This document shows positions 1 to 6,223 of a DNA stretch of 9,125 bases, piece after piece; the first letter of the stretch is position 1, and every line of letters begins with the position of its first letter. The notes beneath the pieces are model-generated. The model ran no database searches, was not told the origin of the DNA, and saw only the letters and a list, made by a program, of their open reading frames with translations. The DNA lies in the NCBI GenBank assembly GCA_016178435.1, contig JACOTK010000133.1:1-9125 (forward strand), read 5' to 3'. The stretch is from Actinomycetota bacterium (GTDB lineage: Bacteria; Actinomycetota; Acidimicrobiia; Acidimicrobiales; CADCSY01). Made by a program: the position numbers and the translations under genes.

Positions 1-254
1 CCTCCGGTCTCGATGACCTCGGCGATCGCGAGCTCGAAGTAGGAGCGATCGGGAATCGACAGCTCGAGCGCTGCGGCGGTGCGAGCGAGGCGTTCGAGGT
101 GGCGACGGAGTGCAAAGGGTCTCCCTCCCGTCACGCGCATCGTCTCGAACAGTCCGTCGCCGACGGTGAGGCCGTGGTCGAAGACCGAGATGACGGCATC
201 GGCTTCGGATACAAGGTGTCCGTTGAGCCAGACATGCGGGGCATCGTGGGTCAT
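1..254 (-). CDS. pabC: Class IV aminotransferase, probable 4-amino-4-deoxychorismate lyase (partial, C-terminus beyond the left edge)
   Basis: This is the N-terminal 84 residues of a PLP-dependent fold-type IV enzyme. Translated here from the complement, it starts at ATG 254-252. Visible family features are the opening strand VWLNG (residues 8-12), FDHGLTVGDGLFETMRV (25-41) and the helix LRRHLERL (49-56); the catalytic Lys lies outside the window. The family also includes branched-chain and D-amino-acid aminotransferases, which look alike in this part. The ADC lyase call, releasing p-aminobenzoate and pyruvate in the cytosol for folate synthesis, rests on its position: its ATG overlaps the pabB stop as ATGA. 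AAGGGAG (complement of 264-270) lies 9 nt upstream as a good SD site, so the start is well supported. The family assignment is firm; the exact substrate is inferred from context. Confidence 0.8.
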   Translation of the reverse strand, partial: MTHDAPHVWLNGHLVSEADAVISVFDHGLTVGDGLFETMRVTGGRPFALRRHLERLARTAAALELSIPDRSYFELAIAEVIETG

Positions 255-1366
255 CGGAGCAGTCTCCCTTCTGTTGTCGTGACGGGCTGATGCGTCGTGA
301 TGGGCTGATGCGTCGTGACGGGCTGATTCGAGGCCACCTGGAGCAGGCGGCTCGTCTTCAACTCGGTTTCCTCCCACTCGCCGAGCGGGTCCGAACCCCA
401 GGTGATGCCCCCGCCTGTTCCGAGGTGCACCTGGTCCTGGTCGAACCAGAAGGTACGGATGGCAACGTTGAGATCGCCACGTCGATTGTCGGCGTCGACC
501 CATCCGATGGCTCCGCAATAGGGTCCGCGCGGGACGGTCTCGAGCCGGTGGATCAGCTCGAGGGCCGCCAACTTGGGGGCTCCGGTGACCGAGCCGGGGG
601 GAAAGGCTGCGCCGAGCAGCTCGGCCCATCCCATGGTGGGACGGAGCCGTCCGCGAATCGTGCTCACCAGGTGGCTCAGGCCCGGGTGCGCCTCCACGGC
701 GCAGAGGTCGGGGACCTCGATCGAGCCCCATTCGCACACCCGCCCGAGGTCGTTGCGGACGAGGTCGACGATCATCACGTTCTCGGCGCGGTCCTTGTCC
801 AGAAACCCATCCGCCGTGGCGGCGGTCCCCTTGATCGGCTGGGAGATCACGACCCGGCCCTCGCGTTGCAGGAAGCGCTCGGGCGACGCCGACGCCACGT
901 GGATCCCGTGGTCGGGCAGGCGGAGCACGGCGGCGTGGGGCGAGGGGTTGCCCCCTGCCAACGCGCTTCCCAGGGCGAGGATGTCGGCATCGTCGGGGAG
1001 AGGGGCCGACAGACGACGGGTGAGGTTCACCTGGTAGACGTCACCGGCGGCGATCGACTCTCGGATGAGCTCCACACGTTCGCAGAATCCGTCCTTGTCA
1101 AGGCTGCTCACCCACGCATCCGGCGGGGGACCCACCCATCGGCGGGCCGGCTTTCCTGTCATCGGCCGCCGACGGGCGAAGCGCGCACACAGCGGTTCGC
1201 CCTCGAAGGGCAACATCACGATCCAGAAACCGGTGCTGTCGAGTGCGCTCGGATCGGTCGTCACATCGAGCAGCTCGCTCGCCACGACGCCCCCGACGGC
1301 AGCGACCGGAGCAGGCGAGGAGGGCACGGGCTCAAGCGTAGGGCCGGCGGGCGAGCCTCGGTTCAC
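251..1366 (-). CDS. pabB: Aminodeoxychorismate synthase component I (chorismate-binding enzyme)
   Basis: A 371-residue protein of the chorismate-utilising family. It aminates chorismate to 4-amino-4-deoxychorismate, normally with ammonia from a glutamine amidotransferase subunit (not in this window), for folate synthesis. Visible motifs are VYQVNLTRRL (110-119), SPERFL (161-166), QPIKGT (176-181), ENVMIVDLVRNDLGRV (195-210), FPPGSVTGAPK (255-265), YCGAIGW (283-289) and GGGITWGSDPLGEWEETE (318-335). The Lys in PIKGT favours PabB over TrpE, which usually has a different residue there. At 371 residues it is shorter than the roughly 450 of E. coli PabB; the N-terminal part is reduced, as in compact actinobacterial forms. 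The start is GTG 1366; no ATG fits upstream, and in-frame GTGs slightly downstream are alternatives. The C-terminus carries a sixfold-periodic QP(V/I)TTH tail from an 18-bp DNA repeat, outside the conserved domain. Confidence 0.92.
   Translation of the reverse strand: MNRGSPAGPTLEPVPSSPAPVAAVGGVVASELLDVTTDPSALDSTGFWIVMLPFEGEPLCARFARRRPMTGKPARRWVGPPPDAWVSSLDKDGFCERVELIRESIAAGDVYQVNLTRRLSAPLPDDADILALGSALAGGNPSPHAAVLRLPDHGIHVASASPERFLQREGRVVISQPIKGTAATADGFLDKDRAENVMIVDLVRNDLGRVCEWGSIEVPDLCAVEAHPGLSHLVSTIRGRLRPTMGWAELLGAAFPPGSVTGAPKLAALELIHRLETVPRGPYCGAIGWVDADNRRGDLNVAIRTFWFDQDQVHLGTGGGITWGSDPLGEWEETELKTSRLLQVASNQPVTTHQPITTHQPVTTTEGRLLR
264..270 (-). promoter_or_regulatory. Ribosome binding site for pabC inside the pabB 3' end
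   Basis: The complement reads AAGGGAG, 9 nt before the ATG at 254. It lies within the last codons of pabB and, with the ATGA overlap, supports coupled or locally initiated translation of the aminotransferase. Confidence 0.55.
273..326 (-). repeat. 18-bp tandem repeat, three copies, coding the pabB C-terminal tail
   Basis: The copies are 273-290, 291-308 and 309-326. The minus-strand unit is TCAGCCCRTCACGACGCA. The last two copies differ at one base; the 273-290 copy, nearest the stop, has 3-4 differences. Because 18 is divisible by 3 the frame is kept, and the protein reads QPVTTH-QPITTH-QPVTTT. The repeat ends about 20 bp before the pabB stop and pabC start. Confidence 0.9.
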
Positions 1367-1378
1367 CGATCTCGCTGC

Positions 1379-1384
1379 TAGATT
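1379..1384 (+). promoter_or_regulatory. Candidate -10 element for the LCP gene in the divergent 27-bp gap
   Basis: TAGATT fits the actinobacterial TANNNT -10 form and ends 9 nt before ATG 1394. It lies in the only non-coding stretch between the divergent pabB and LCP starts. No convincing -35 hexamer is seen. GAGGG at 1387-1391 lies only 2 nt from the ATG, too close for normal SD use, so a very short leader or leaderless mRNA is likely. This is inferred from motif and spacing only. Confidence 0.4.
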
Positions 1385-1393
1385 TTGAGGGCT

Positions 1394-2890
1394 ATGACCT
1401 TTGTCGACCCCCCGATGCTCGAGCGGTCGCGAACCTGGCCCCAGCGCCTGTTGATGAGCGTCAACGCGCTCCTGCTCCTCGGAGGGCTCTTCGGCGCCGG
1501 CGGGCTCGGGTACTTCTACCTGAATCTCGGCAAGCTCGGTCGCCTCGATCTTTCGATCAACGATTCCCGCCTTCCCGACGAGCCGATGAACATCCTCCTG
1601 GTCGGCAGTGATTCACGGGCGTTCGTTGACAACGAAGGCGAGGCCGAGGCCTTCGGCACAACGGCAGGGCCCCCCAAATCGGACACCATCATGTTGGTGC
1701 GGGTCGATGCGAAGGCGGCCACGGCAACCATGTTGTCGTTCCCCCGTGATCTCTGGGTCAAGGTGGCCGATCTCAACCGGTTCGATCGCATCAACGTGGC
1801 CTTCAACTCGGCCTCGCAGGACCCGGCCGCCGGCGCGCAGCGGCTGATCAAGACCATCCAGCAGAACTTCGGCATTCCCGTCCACCACTACGCGCAGATC
1901 GATTTTGCGGGCTTCAAATCCCTGGTCGATGCCATCGGTGGGGTGGAGTTCTTCTTCCCTGCACCTGTTCGGGACTGGGACTACCACCCGGCGGACGGCG
2001 GGCGGGCCAGAAGCATGACCGGCCTGGAGATCCTCACGACGGGCTGTGTGCACCTCGACGGTGCTCAGGCTCTCGGCTACGTGCGCAGTCGTCATTTCCA
2101 GACGCAGATCGACGGCAGGTGGCAAATCGACCCCAGCGGGGACTTCGGGCGTATCGACCGACAGCAGAACTTCATCCGCCGTGTCGCCAAGGAGGCACTC
2201 TCGAAGGGGTTGACCGATCCCCGCAAGCTGAACAGCCTCGTGAAGGTTGCCGCGAAGAACGTGAATGTGGACGAGGGCTTCGCGTTCAACGACATGGTGG
2301 CGATCGGCAAGCAGTTCAGGTCGCTGAGCCCCGACGCGATCCGGCAGCTTCAACTTCCCGCCGACAGCGCTCGCAAGGGGCGGGCATCGGTCGTTGAGAT
2401 CACGAATCGAGCCGCAGCGGATCAGATCTTCGACATCTTTCGCGGCGTCGACCCAAGTGCCCCCAAGGTGTACGGGCCCGCCGATGTTCGGGTACGGGTC
2501 CTGAACGGCTCCCGGCGGGCGGGCGAGGCCTTGTCGACAAGCCAGGCGCTGGTCAAGGTCGGCTTTGCCGTGACCGACACGGGCAACGGCGCCTCCACGA
2601 AGGTGACGACGATTCGATACGGCAGCGGACAACTCGCCAAGGCAGAGGTGTTGAACCGCTATCTCGCCACTCCTGCCGTGCTGAGGGAGGACGTGAACCT
2701 CACGGTCGATGCCGTGTTGACGACGGGGACCGACTTCTCGGGCATCCTGCCCACACCGCGCGCACCGGACGCCGCTCCTCCCACAACCGCCCCGCCTGCT
2801 CCTGGCCCCACGGCCGCCCCGGTGCGGCCCGGGGGAGGCGCATCGACGACCGTACCCGCGACGACGACCACCACGATCCCGGAGTGCTGA
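1394..2890 (+). CDS. LytR-CpsA-Psr (LCP) family glycopolymer transferase with C-terminal LytR_C domain
   Basis: A 498-residue membrane-anchored enzyme. LCP proteins move glycan polymers from a polyprenyl-phosphate carrier onto peptidoglycan outside the cytoplasmic membrane. A single N-terminal membrane segment (about 22-43) precedes the LCP domain (about 65-270). Its landmarks are MNILLVGSDSR (65-75), KSDTIMLVRVD (95-105), SFPRD (115-119), RINVAF (132-137), IDFAGFKSLVDAIGGVE (169-185), YVRSRH (229-234) and GRIDRQQNFI (252-261). The Arg and Asp residues in these motifs bind the pyrophosphate and metal in known members. A LytR_C-like domain follows (about 364-445, with VRVLNGSRRAGEA), then a Pro/Thr/Ala tail (452-498) ending in Cys, suited to crossing the wall. 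The start chosen is ATG 1394; TTG 1385 would add three residues. It heads the glycan block, so the products of the downstream genes are its likely substrates. Confidence 0.93.
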   Translation: MTFVDPPMLERSRTWPQRLLMSVNALLLLGGLFGAGGLGYFYLNLGKLGRLDLSINDSRLPDEPMNILLVGSDSRAFVDNEGEAEAFGTTAGPPKSDTIMLVRVDAKAATATMLSFPRDLWVKVADLNRFDRINVAFNSASQDPAAGAQRLIKTIQQNFGIPVHHYAQIDFAGFKSLVDAIGGVEFFFPAPVRDWDYHPADGGRARSMTGLEILTTGCVHLDGAQALGYVRSRHFQTQIDGRWQIDPSGDFGRIDRQQNFIRRVAKEALSKGLTDPRKLNSLVKVAAKNVNVDEGFAFNDMVAIGKQFRSLSPDAIRQLQLPADSARKGRASVVEITNRAAADQIFDIFRGVDPSAPKVYGPADVRVRVLNGSRRAGEALSTSQALVKVGFAVTDTGNGASTKVTTIRYGSGQLAKAEVLNRYLATPAVLREDVNLTVDAVLTTGTDFSGILPTPRAPDAAPPTTAPPAPGPTAAPVRPGGGASTTVPATTTTTIPEC

Positions 2891-3037
2891 CGGTCCCGGG
2901 AGGGGCGGGCATCGACTTTCCCCCACAGCTGTCTCCCGCCCACCGAGCCGGGATCTGCGAGGGCAGGTCTCCCCTGTCGACGTACCCGGTCGAAGGGCCC
3001 GATCGGTGGATCAAGGGATGAGGGTTACACTTTTCCC
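2891..3037. other. 147-bp intergenic region between the LCP gene and ugd
   Basis: This is the longest non-coding gap in the window. It holds the -10 box of the ugd promoter at its right end, an 8-bp perfect palindrome CCGATCGG at 2999-3006 near the -35 position, and a weak hairpin (GGCAGG 2962-2967 with CCTGTC 2973-2978, one G-U pair) without a T tract. I see no ORF and no convincing rho-independent terminator in it. Confidence 0.5.
3026..3037 (+). promoter_or_regulatory. Leaderless promoter of ugd (-10 TACACT, 6 nt before ATG)
   Basis: TACACT at 3026-3031 matches the actinobacterial TANNNT -10 box and is followed by exactly 6 nt and then ATG 3038. That puts the expected transcription start on the A of the start codon. 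No SD-like sequence lies upstream of this ATG, as leaderless translation predicts. The -35 region (about 3002-3008) is weak. Transcription from here could cover ugd, uxs and the GT2. Confidence 0.6.
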
Positions 3038-4321
3038 ATGAGCAGGATCGCCATCGTCGGCACCGGGTATGTCGGCCTCACCACGGGTGCGTATCTCGCC
3101 CACCTGGGTCACGATGTCATCTGCGCCGATGTGGTGGACACGAAGGTCGTGCAGCTGAGCCGCGGCGAGCTGCCCATCTTCGAGGCCGGTCTTCCCGAGT
3201 TGGTCCGTGAAGGGCTGGACTGCGGCCGGTTGTCCTTTGTGCTCGGCGCCACGAATGCCGTCGACGACGCCGAGTTCGTCTTCCTCTGCGTGCAGACGCC
3301 TCAGGGTGAGGACGGCTCGGCCGATCTCCGCTACATCCGCGAGGCCGCTGCCGAGATCGGCCCCCTCCTTCAGGCCGAATGCATCGTCATCAACAAGTCG
3401 ACCGTTCCAGTGGGCTCGACGCGCGTGGTGGAGCAATCGCTCGAGCGCGACGACGTCTTCGTCGTTTCCAACCCTGAGTTTCTCCGGGAGGGCTCGGCGG
3501 TCCACGACTGCCTGAACCCTGATCGCATCGTCATCGGAAGCGACGATCAGGCCGCCGCGATGCGGGTGGCTGCGCTGTTCGAAAGCCTCAAGGCTCCGCT
3601 CGTCATCACCGACCCGGCGTCGGCGGAGACGATCAAGTACGCATCCAATGCGTTTCTGGCCACCAAGATCAGCTATGTGAACGCGCTGGCGAACGTGTGT
3701 GAGGCCGTTGGCGCCGACGTCCGTGAGGTCGTCCTGGGCATGGGCTACGACAAGCGCATCGGTTTCGAGTTCCTCAAGCCCGGGCCCGGTTGGGGTGGGT
3801 CGTGCTTTCCGAAGGACACGCGGGCGATGGTCCACATCGCCGATGAGGCGGGCTACGACTTCACGCTCCTGCGGGGTGTGATATCGGTGAACGACGAACA
3901 GCACGAGCGGATGGTCTCCAAGGTCGAGCGCATGGTCGGTGGTTCCGTCCAGGACAAGACGGTGGCGGCCTGGGGGCTGACCTTCAAGGCCCGAACCGAC
4001 GACCTTCGTGACTCCCCGGCCCTCGAGGTGATCCGTCGTCTGCGTGAACGGGGGGCGATCGTGAGGGCCTACGACCCGGCAACCATGAACGGCGAGCACC
4101 CGTCCCTGGAGGGCATCGACGTCTCGGTCGACCCGTACCCGATCTGCGAGGGCGCAGACGTGCTGGTGGTCCTCACCGAGTGGGACGAGTTCCGATGGCT
4201 TGATTTCGCGAAGGTGGCCGGCCTGATGAAGACGCCTCGCATCGTCGACACCCGCAACCTGTTGGAGTCGGCGGCGATCCGTCGTCGAGGTTTCCTGTAC
4301 GACGGGGTCGGCCGGGCATGA
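3038..4321 (+). CDS. ugd: UDP-glucose 6-dehydrogenase
   Basis: A 427-residue cytosolic enzyme that oxidises UDP-glucose to UDP-glucuronate with two NAD+. The N-terminal Rossmann domain has GTGYVGL (8-14), with Asp31 at the end of the second strand, which favours NAD. Catalytic landmarks of the UDP-glucose/GDP-mannose dehydrogenase family are present: [10 protein letters not shown] (119-128), [10 protein letters not shown] (145-154), [18 protein letters not shown] (199-216, with Lys200 and Asn204), and [13 protein letters not shown] (249-261) with the nucleophile Cys256 and Asp260. The C-terminal UDP-binding domain includes [17 protein letters not shown] (312-328). Length is normal for the family. 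The closely related UDP-ManNAc and GDP-mannose dehydrogenases cannot be fully excluded, but a UDP-glucuronate decarboxylase overlapping its stop by ATGA makes UDP-glucose the likely substrate. The start is ATG 3038, supported by the promoter directly ahead of it. Confidence 0.93.
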   Translation: MSRIAIVGTGYVGLTTGAYLAHLGHDVICADVVDTKVVQLSRGELPIFEAGLPELVREGLDCGRLSFVLGATNAVDDAEFVFLCVQTPQGEDGSADLRYIREAAAEIGPLLQAECIVINKSTVPVGSTRVVEQSLERDDVFVVSNPEFLREGSAVHDCLNPDRIVIGSDDQAAAMRVAALFESLKAPLVITDPASAETIKYASNAFLATKISYVNALANVCEAVGADVREVVLGMGYDKRIGFEFLKPGPGWGGSCFPKDTRAMVHIADEAGYDFTLLRGVISVNDEQHERMVSKVERMVGGSVQDKTVAAWGLTFKARTDDLRDSPALEVIRRLRERGAIVRAYDPATMNGEHPSLEGIDVSVDPYPICEGADVLVVLTEWDEFRWLDFAKVAGLMKTPRIVDTRNLLESAAIRRRGFLYDGVGRA

Positions 4322-5271
4322 CGATGCTGACGCCGGGGCGGGTCGTGGTGACGGGAGGCGCCGGTTTTCTCGGCTCGCATCTCTGCGACGCCCTGCTGGC
4401 GAGGGGCGACGAGGTCGTGGCGGTCGACAACCTCATCACGGGCTCGCTCGACAACATCGAGCACCTCTTCGCTCACGATCGCTTCACCTTCGTTCGCCAG
4501 GATGTGAGCAACTACCTGTGGGTGCCGGGCGAGGTCGATGCGGTCCTGCACTTCGCCAGCCCGGCATCACCTCGTGACTATCTCGAGAAGCCGATCCAGA
4601 CGTTGAAGGTGGGGAGTCTCGGCACGCACAACACGCTCGGTCTGGCCAAGGACAAGGGCGCACGCTACCTGTTGGCCTCGACCAGCGAGGTGTACGGGGA
4701 CCCCCGGGAACATCCGCAGACGGAGTCGTACTGGGGACACGTCAACCCCGTGGGGCCACGAGGTGTGTACGACGAGGCAAAGCGATTCGCCGAGGCCATG
4801 ACGATGGCCTACCACCGCTATCACGGTGTCGACGTGCGCATCGTGCGGATCTTCAACACCTACGGGCCACGTATGCGACCCAACGACGGGCGGGTGGTCT
4901 CGACCCTGTTGAGCCAGGCGATCGAGGGTAAACAGCTCACGATCTACGGCGACGGCGCCCAGACCCGGAGCTTCTGTTACGTCGAGGACGAGGTGCGCGG
5001 CCTTCTTGCGCTTCTCGACGGCGACGAGGTGGGTCCGGTGAACATCGGCAACCCGAACGAGTTCACGATCCGCGAGCTGGCCGACATCATCCTGGAGGTC
5101 ACGGGCTCCTCCTCGGAGATCGTCCACGAACCGCTTCCCGTCGACGATCCGACGCAGCGTCGGCCCGACATCAGCCTTGCTCGCCGGGCTCTCGGTTGGG
5201 AGCCACGGATCATGCTGACCGAGGGTTTGACCCGCACGGCGACATGGCTGAGGAGTGTTGCCCATGACTGA
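4318..5271 (+). CDS. uxs: UDP-glucuronate decarboxylase (UDP-xylose synthase)
   Basis: A 317-residue extended short-chain dehydrogenase/reductase that converts UDP-glucuronate to UDP-xylose and CO2 using tightly bound NAD. The Rossmann motif GGAGFLG (13-19) and Asp37 bind the cofactor. The Tyr-xxx-Lys pair is Tyr151/Lys155, with TSE at 122-124. The segments [20 protein letters not shown] (78-97), SEVYGDP (123-129), [20 protein letters not shown] (132-151), [10 protein letters not shown] (177-186) and [14 protein letters not shown] (211-224) are hallmarks of the decarboxylase and distinguish it from 4,6-dehydratases and GalE. It starts inside the ugd stop (ATGA); ATG 4324 is an alternative two codons on. 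Its substrate is the product of ugd. It ends in ...AHD and a stop inside the first copy of a 16/17-bp tandem repeat. Confidence 0.93.
   Translation: MTMLTPGRVVVTGGAGFLGSHLCDALLARGDEVVAVDNLITGSLDNIEHLFAHDRFTFVRQDVSNYLWVPGEVDAVLHFASPASPRDYLEKPIQTLKVGSLGTHNTLGLAKDKGARYLLASTSEVYGDPREHPQTESYWGHVNPVGPRGVYDEAKRFAEAMTMAYHRYHGVDVRIVRIFNTYGPRMRPNDGRVVSTLLSQAIEGKQLTIYGDGAQTRSFCYVEDEVRGLLALLDGDEVGPVNIGNPNEFTIRELADIILEVTGSSSEIVHEPLPVDDPTQRRPDISLARRALGWEPRIMLTEGLTRTATWLRSVAHD
5251..5255 (+). promoter_or_regulatory. Ribosome binding site that serves a mini-ORF, not the GT2 start
   Basis: AGGAG lies 8 nt before ATG 5264. That ATG opens a 7-codon ORF that stops at 5285-5287. The ATG of the glycosyltransferase is 33 nt further on, with no SD of its own. 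AGGAG is therefore either a relic of an older GT2 start or feeds a reinitiation relay. Confidence 0.5.
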
Positions 5272-5287
5272 CGGTGCCCATGACTGA
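5264..5287 (+). other. Mini-ORF 1 (MTDGAHD), relay from uxs towards GT2
   Basis: ATG 5264 lies just upstream of the uxs stop (5269-5271) in another frame and has the AGGAG SD at 5251-5255. It reads seven codons to TGA 5285-5287, in the same frame as the downstream GT2. Its last residues AHD equal the uxs C-terminus because both come from repeat copies. Whether it is translated cannot be seen from sequence. Confidence 0.35.
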
Positions 5288-5300
5288 CCTTTGCCCATGA
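5280..5300 (+). other. Mini-ORF 2 (MTDLCP), overlaps the GT2 start as ATGA
   Basis: ATG 5280 lies just before the stop of mini-ORF 1 and reads six codons. Its TGA (5298-5300) overlaps the GT2 ATG at 5297. It completes a stop/start chain uxs, mini-ORF 1, mini-ORF 2, GT2, each overlapping the next. It has no clear SD, so use would depend on ribosomes reinitiating after mini-ORF 1. Confidence 0.3.
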
Positions 5301-6208
5301 CCGGACGGGAGCAGCGTCCTTCCGTCGACGCCGGACGAGGGGTTGCGCCCGATGCGGCGGCGGTTGTCATCAGCTACAACGTCTGTGGTCTGCTCCTTGC
5401 GTGCATCGACAGTCTGCGAGCCGATGGCGTCGAGCAGATCGTGGTGGTCGACAATGCGTCGAGCGACCGTTCGGTCGAGGCGGTCCGGGCTCACGACCCG
5501 CTCGTCGAGGTCATCGCCCTTGATCGCAACCTCGGCTTTGCCGCGGCGGCCAATCGGGGGGTCGCCCACACCACCTCGCCTTATGTGGCCATCCTCAACC
5601 CCGACCTCCTCCTGGACGCTCCCGTCTGCAAGGTGCTCGTCGACACCTTGGAGCGCGACGCCGGCCTGGGGTTGGTGGGGCCCTGCATTCGCACCCCCGA
5701 TGGAGCGCTCTACCCCTCGGTCCGCAGGTTTCCCGATCTCGTGGACGCCGCGGGGCACGCGTTCCTGCACTTCGTATGGCCCATGAACCCGTTCAGTCGG
5801 CGCTATCGCATGTTGGACTGGGATCACGAACTGCCGGCCGACGTCGACTGGGTGGCCGGGACCTTCATGATGGCGAGGCGCGAGGCCTGGGACGAGATCG
5901 GCGGTTTCGACGAGGGCTTCTTCATGTACCTCGAGGACGTCGACCTCTGTCGGCGAATGCACGATGCAGGTTGGCGGGTCGGCTACGAGCCGGGGGCGAG
6001 CGTGGTCCACGTGATCGGATGCTCGACGGACCAGACGCCCTACCGCATGATCGCCATCCATCACCGATCCCTGTGGCGATATGCCCGCAAGACCACCGTT
6101 GGCGCCAGACGGTTGGCCCTGCCACTCGTCGGGGTCGCCTTGGCAGTGCGGGTGGTGCTGGCGTGGCTACAGCGTGCCGCACGTGGTCGCCCTCATGCCG
6201 CTGCCTAG
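5297..6208 (+). CDS. Family 2 glycosyltransferase, WbbL (rhamnosyltransferase)-like
   Basis: A 303-residue GT-A fold transferase that probably adds a sugar from a nucleotide donor to a lipid-linked acceptor at the inner membrane face. Landmarks are AVVISYN (22-28), IVVVDNASSD (48-57), RNLGFAAAANRGV (77-89), the metal and donor site LNPDL (100-104), WVAGTFMMARREAWDEIGGF (185-204), FFMYLEDVDLCRRM (208-221) and VVHVIGCST (236-244) followed by HHRSLWRYARK (255-265). This layout matches the WbbL subgroup, whose mycobacterial member puts rhamnose on decaprenyl-PP-GlcNAc. A hydrophobic C-terminal stretch (273-291) may sit on the membrane. No rhamnose genes are visible; upstream ugd and uxs suggest UDP-xylose or UDP-glucuronate as donor, which is inference. 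ATG 5297 is chosen; TTG 5291 would add two residues. It ends in tandem stops TAG TAG. Confidence 0.88.
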   Translation: MTGREQRPSVDAGRGVAPDAAAVVISYNVCGLLLACIDSLRADGVEQIVVVDNASSDRSVEAVRAHDPLVEVIALDRNLGFAAAANRGVAHTTSPYVAILNPDLLLDAPVCKVLVDTLERDAGLGLVGPCIRTPDGALYPSVRRFPDLVDAAGHAFLHFVWPMNPFSRRYRMLDWDHELPADVDWVAGTFMMARREAWDEIGGFDEGFFMYLEDVDLCRRMHDAGWRVGYEPGASVVHVIGCSTDQTPYRMIAIHHRSLWRYARKTTVGARRLALPLVGVALAVRVVLAWLQRAARGRPHAAA

Positions 6209-6214
6209 TAGAGT
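6209..6214 (+). promoter_or_regulatory. Candidate -10 element for the His-motif membrane protein gene
   Basis: TAGAGT fits TANNNT and ends 9 nt before ATG 6224, the same box form and spacing as TAGATT before the LCP gene. The 15-bp gap after the GT2 stop has no SD sequence. This would allow the last three genes to be transcribed apart from the upstream ones. No clear -35 is seen. Confidence 0.35.
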
Positions 6215-6223
6215 CGACAACCT

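Larger units (their letters stand above)
5259..5305 (+). repeat. 16/17-bp tandem repeat, three copies, across the uxs/GT2 junction
   Basis: TGCCCATGACTGAC is found at 5259-5272 and, identically, at 5275-5288. A third copy, TGCCCATGACCGG, starts at 5292. The periods are 16 and then 17 bp. Copy 1 contains the uxs stop, and copy 3 contains the GT2 start. The middle copy is extra sequence. Copies 1 and 2 each carry ATGACTGA, a start and a stop in different frames. Confidence 0.9.

Noticed and set aside
290..1381. Long plus-strand open frame (363 codons) opposite pabB
   Set aside because: It mirrors pabB codon for codon on the other strand, has no recognisable motif, and is the usual shadow of a high-GC gene.
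2851..2880. ACG/ACC-rich stretch at the LCP 3' end as a separate repeat element
   Set aside because: It is explained by the Thr-rich C-terminal tail and has no regular unit longer than a codon.
1613..2926. Minus-strand open frame (437 codons) opposite the LCP gene
   Set aside because: The plus strand carries the clear LCP motifs; the antisense frame is rich in Arg/Gly/His with no domain, typical of GC-driven shadow frames.
2962..2978. Hairpin after the LCP gene as a rho-independent terminator
   Set aside because: The stem is six pairs with one G-U and no T tract follows, so it is not convincing.
2999..3006. Palindrome CCGATCGG as an operator at the ugd promoter
   Set aside because: Eight bases built around GATC are common in high-GC DNA and no second copy is seen nearby; position alone is not enough.
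3011..4099. Minus-strand open frame (362 codons) opposite ugd
   Set aside because: Shadow of ugd, whose catalytic residues are intact on the plus strand.
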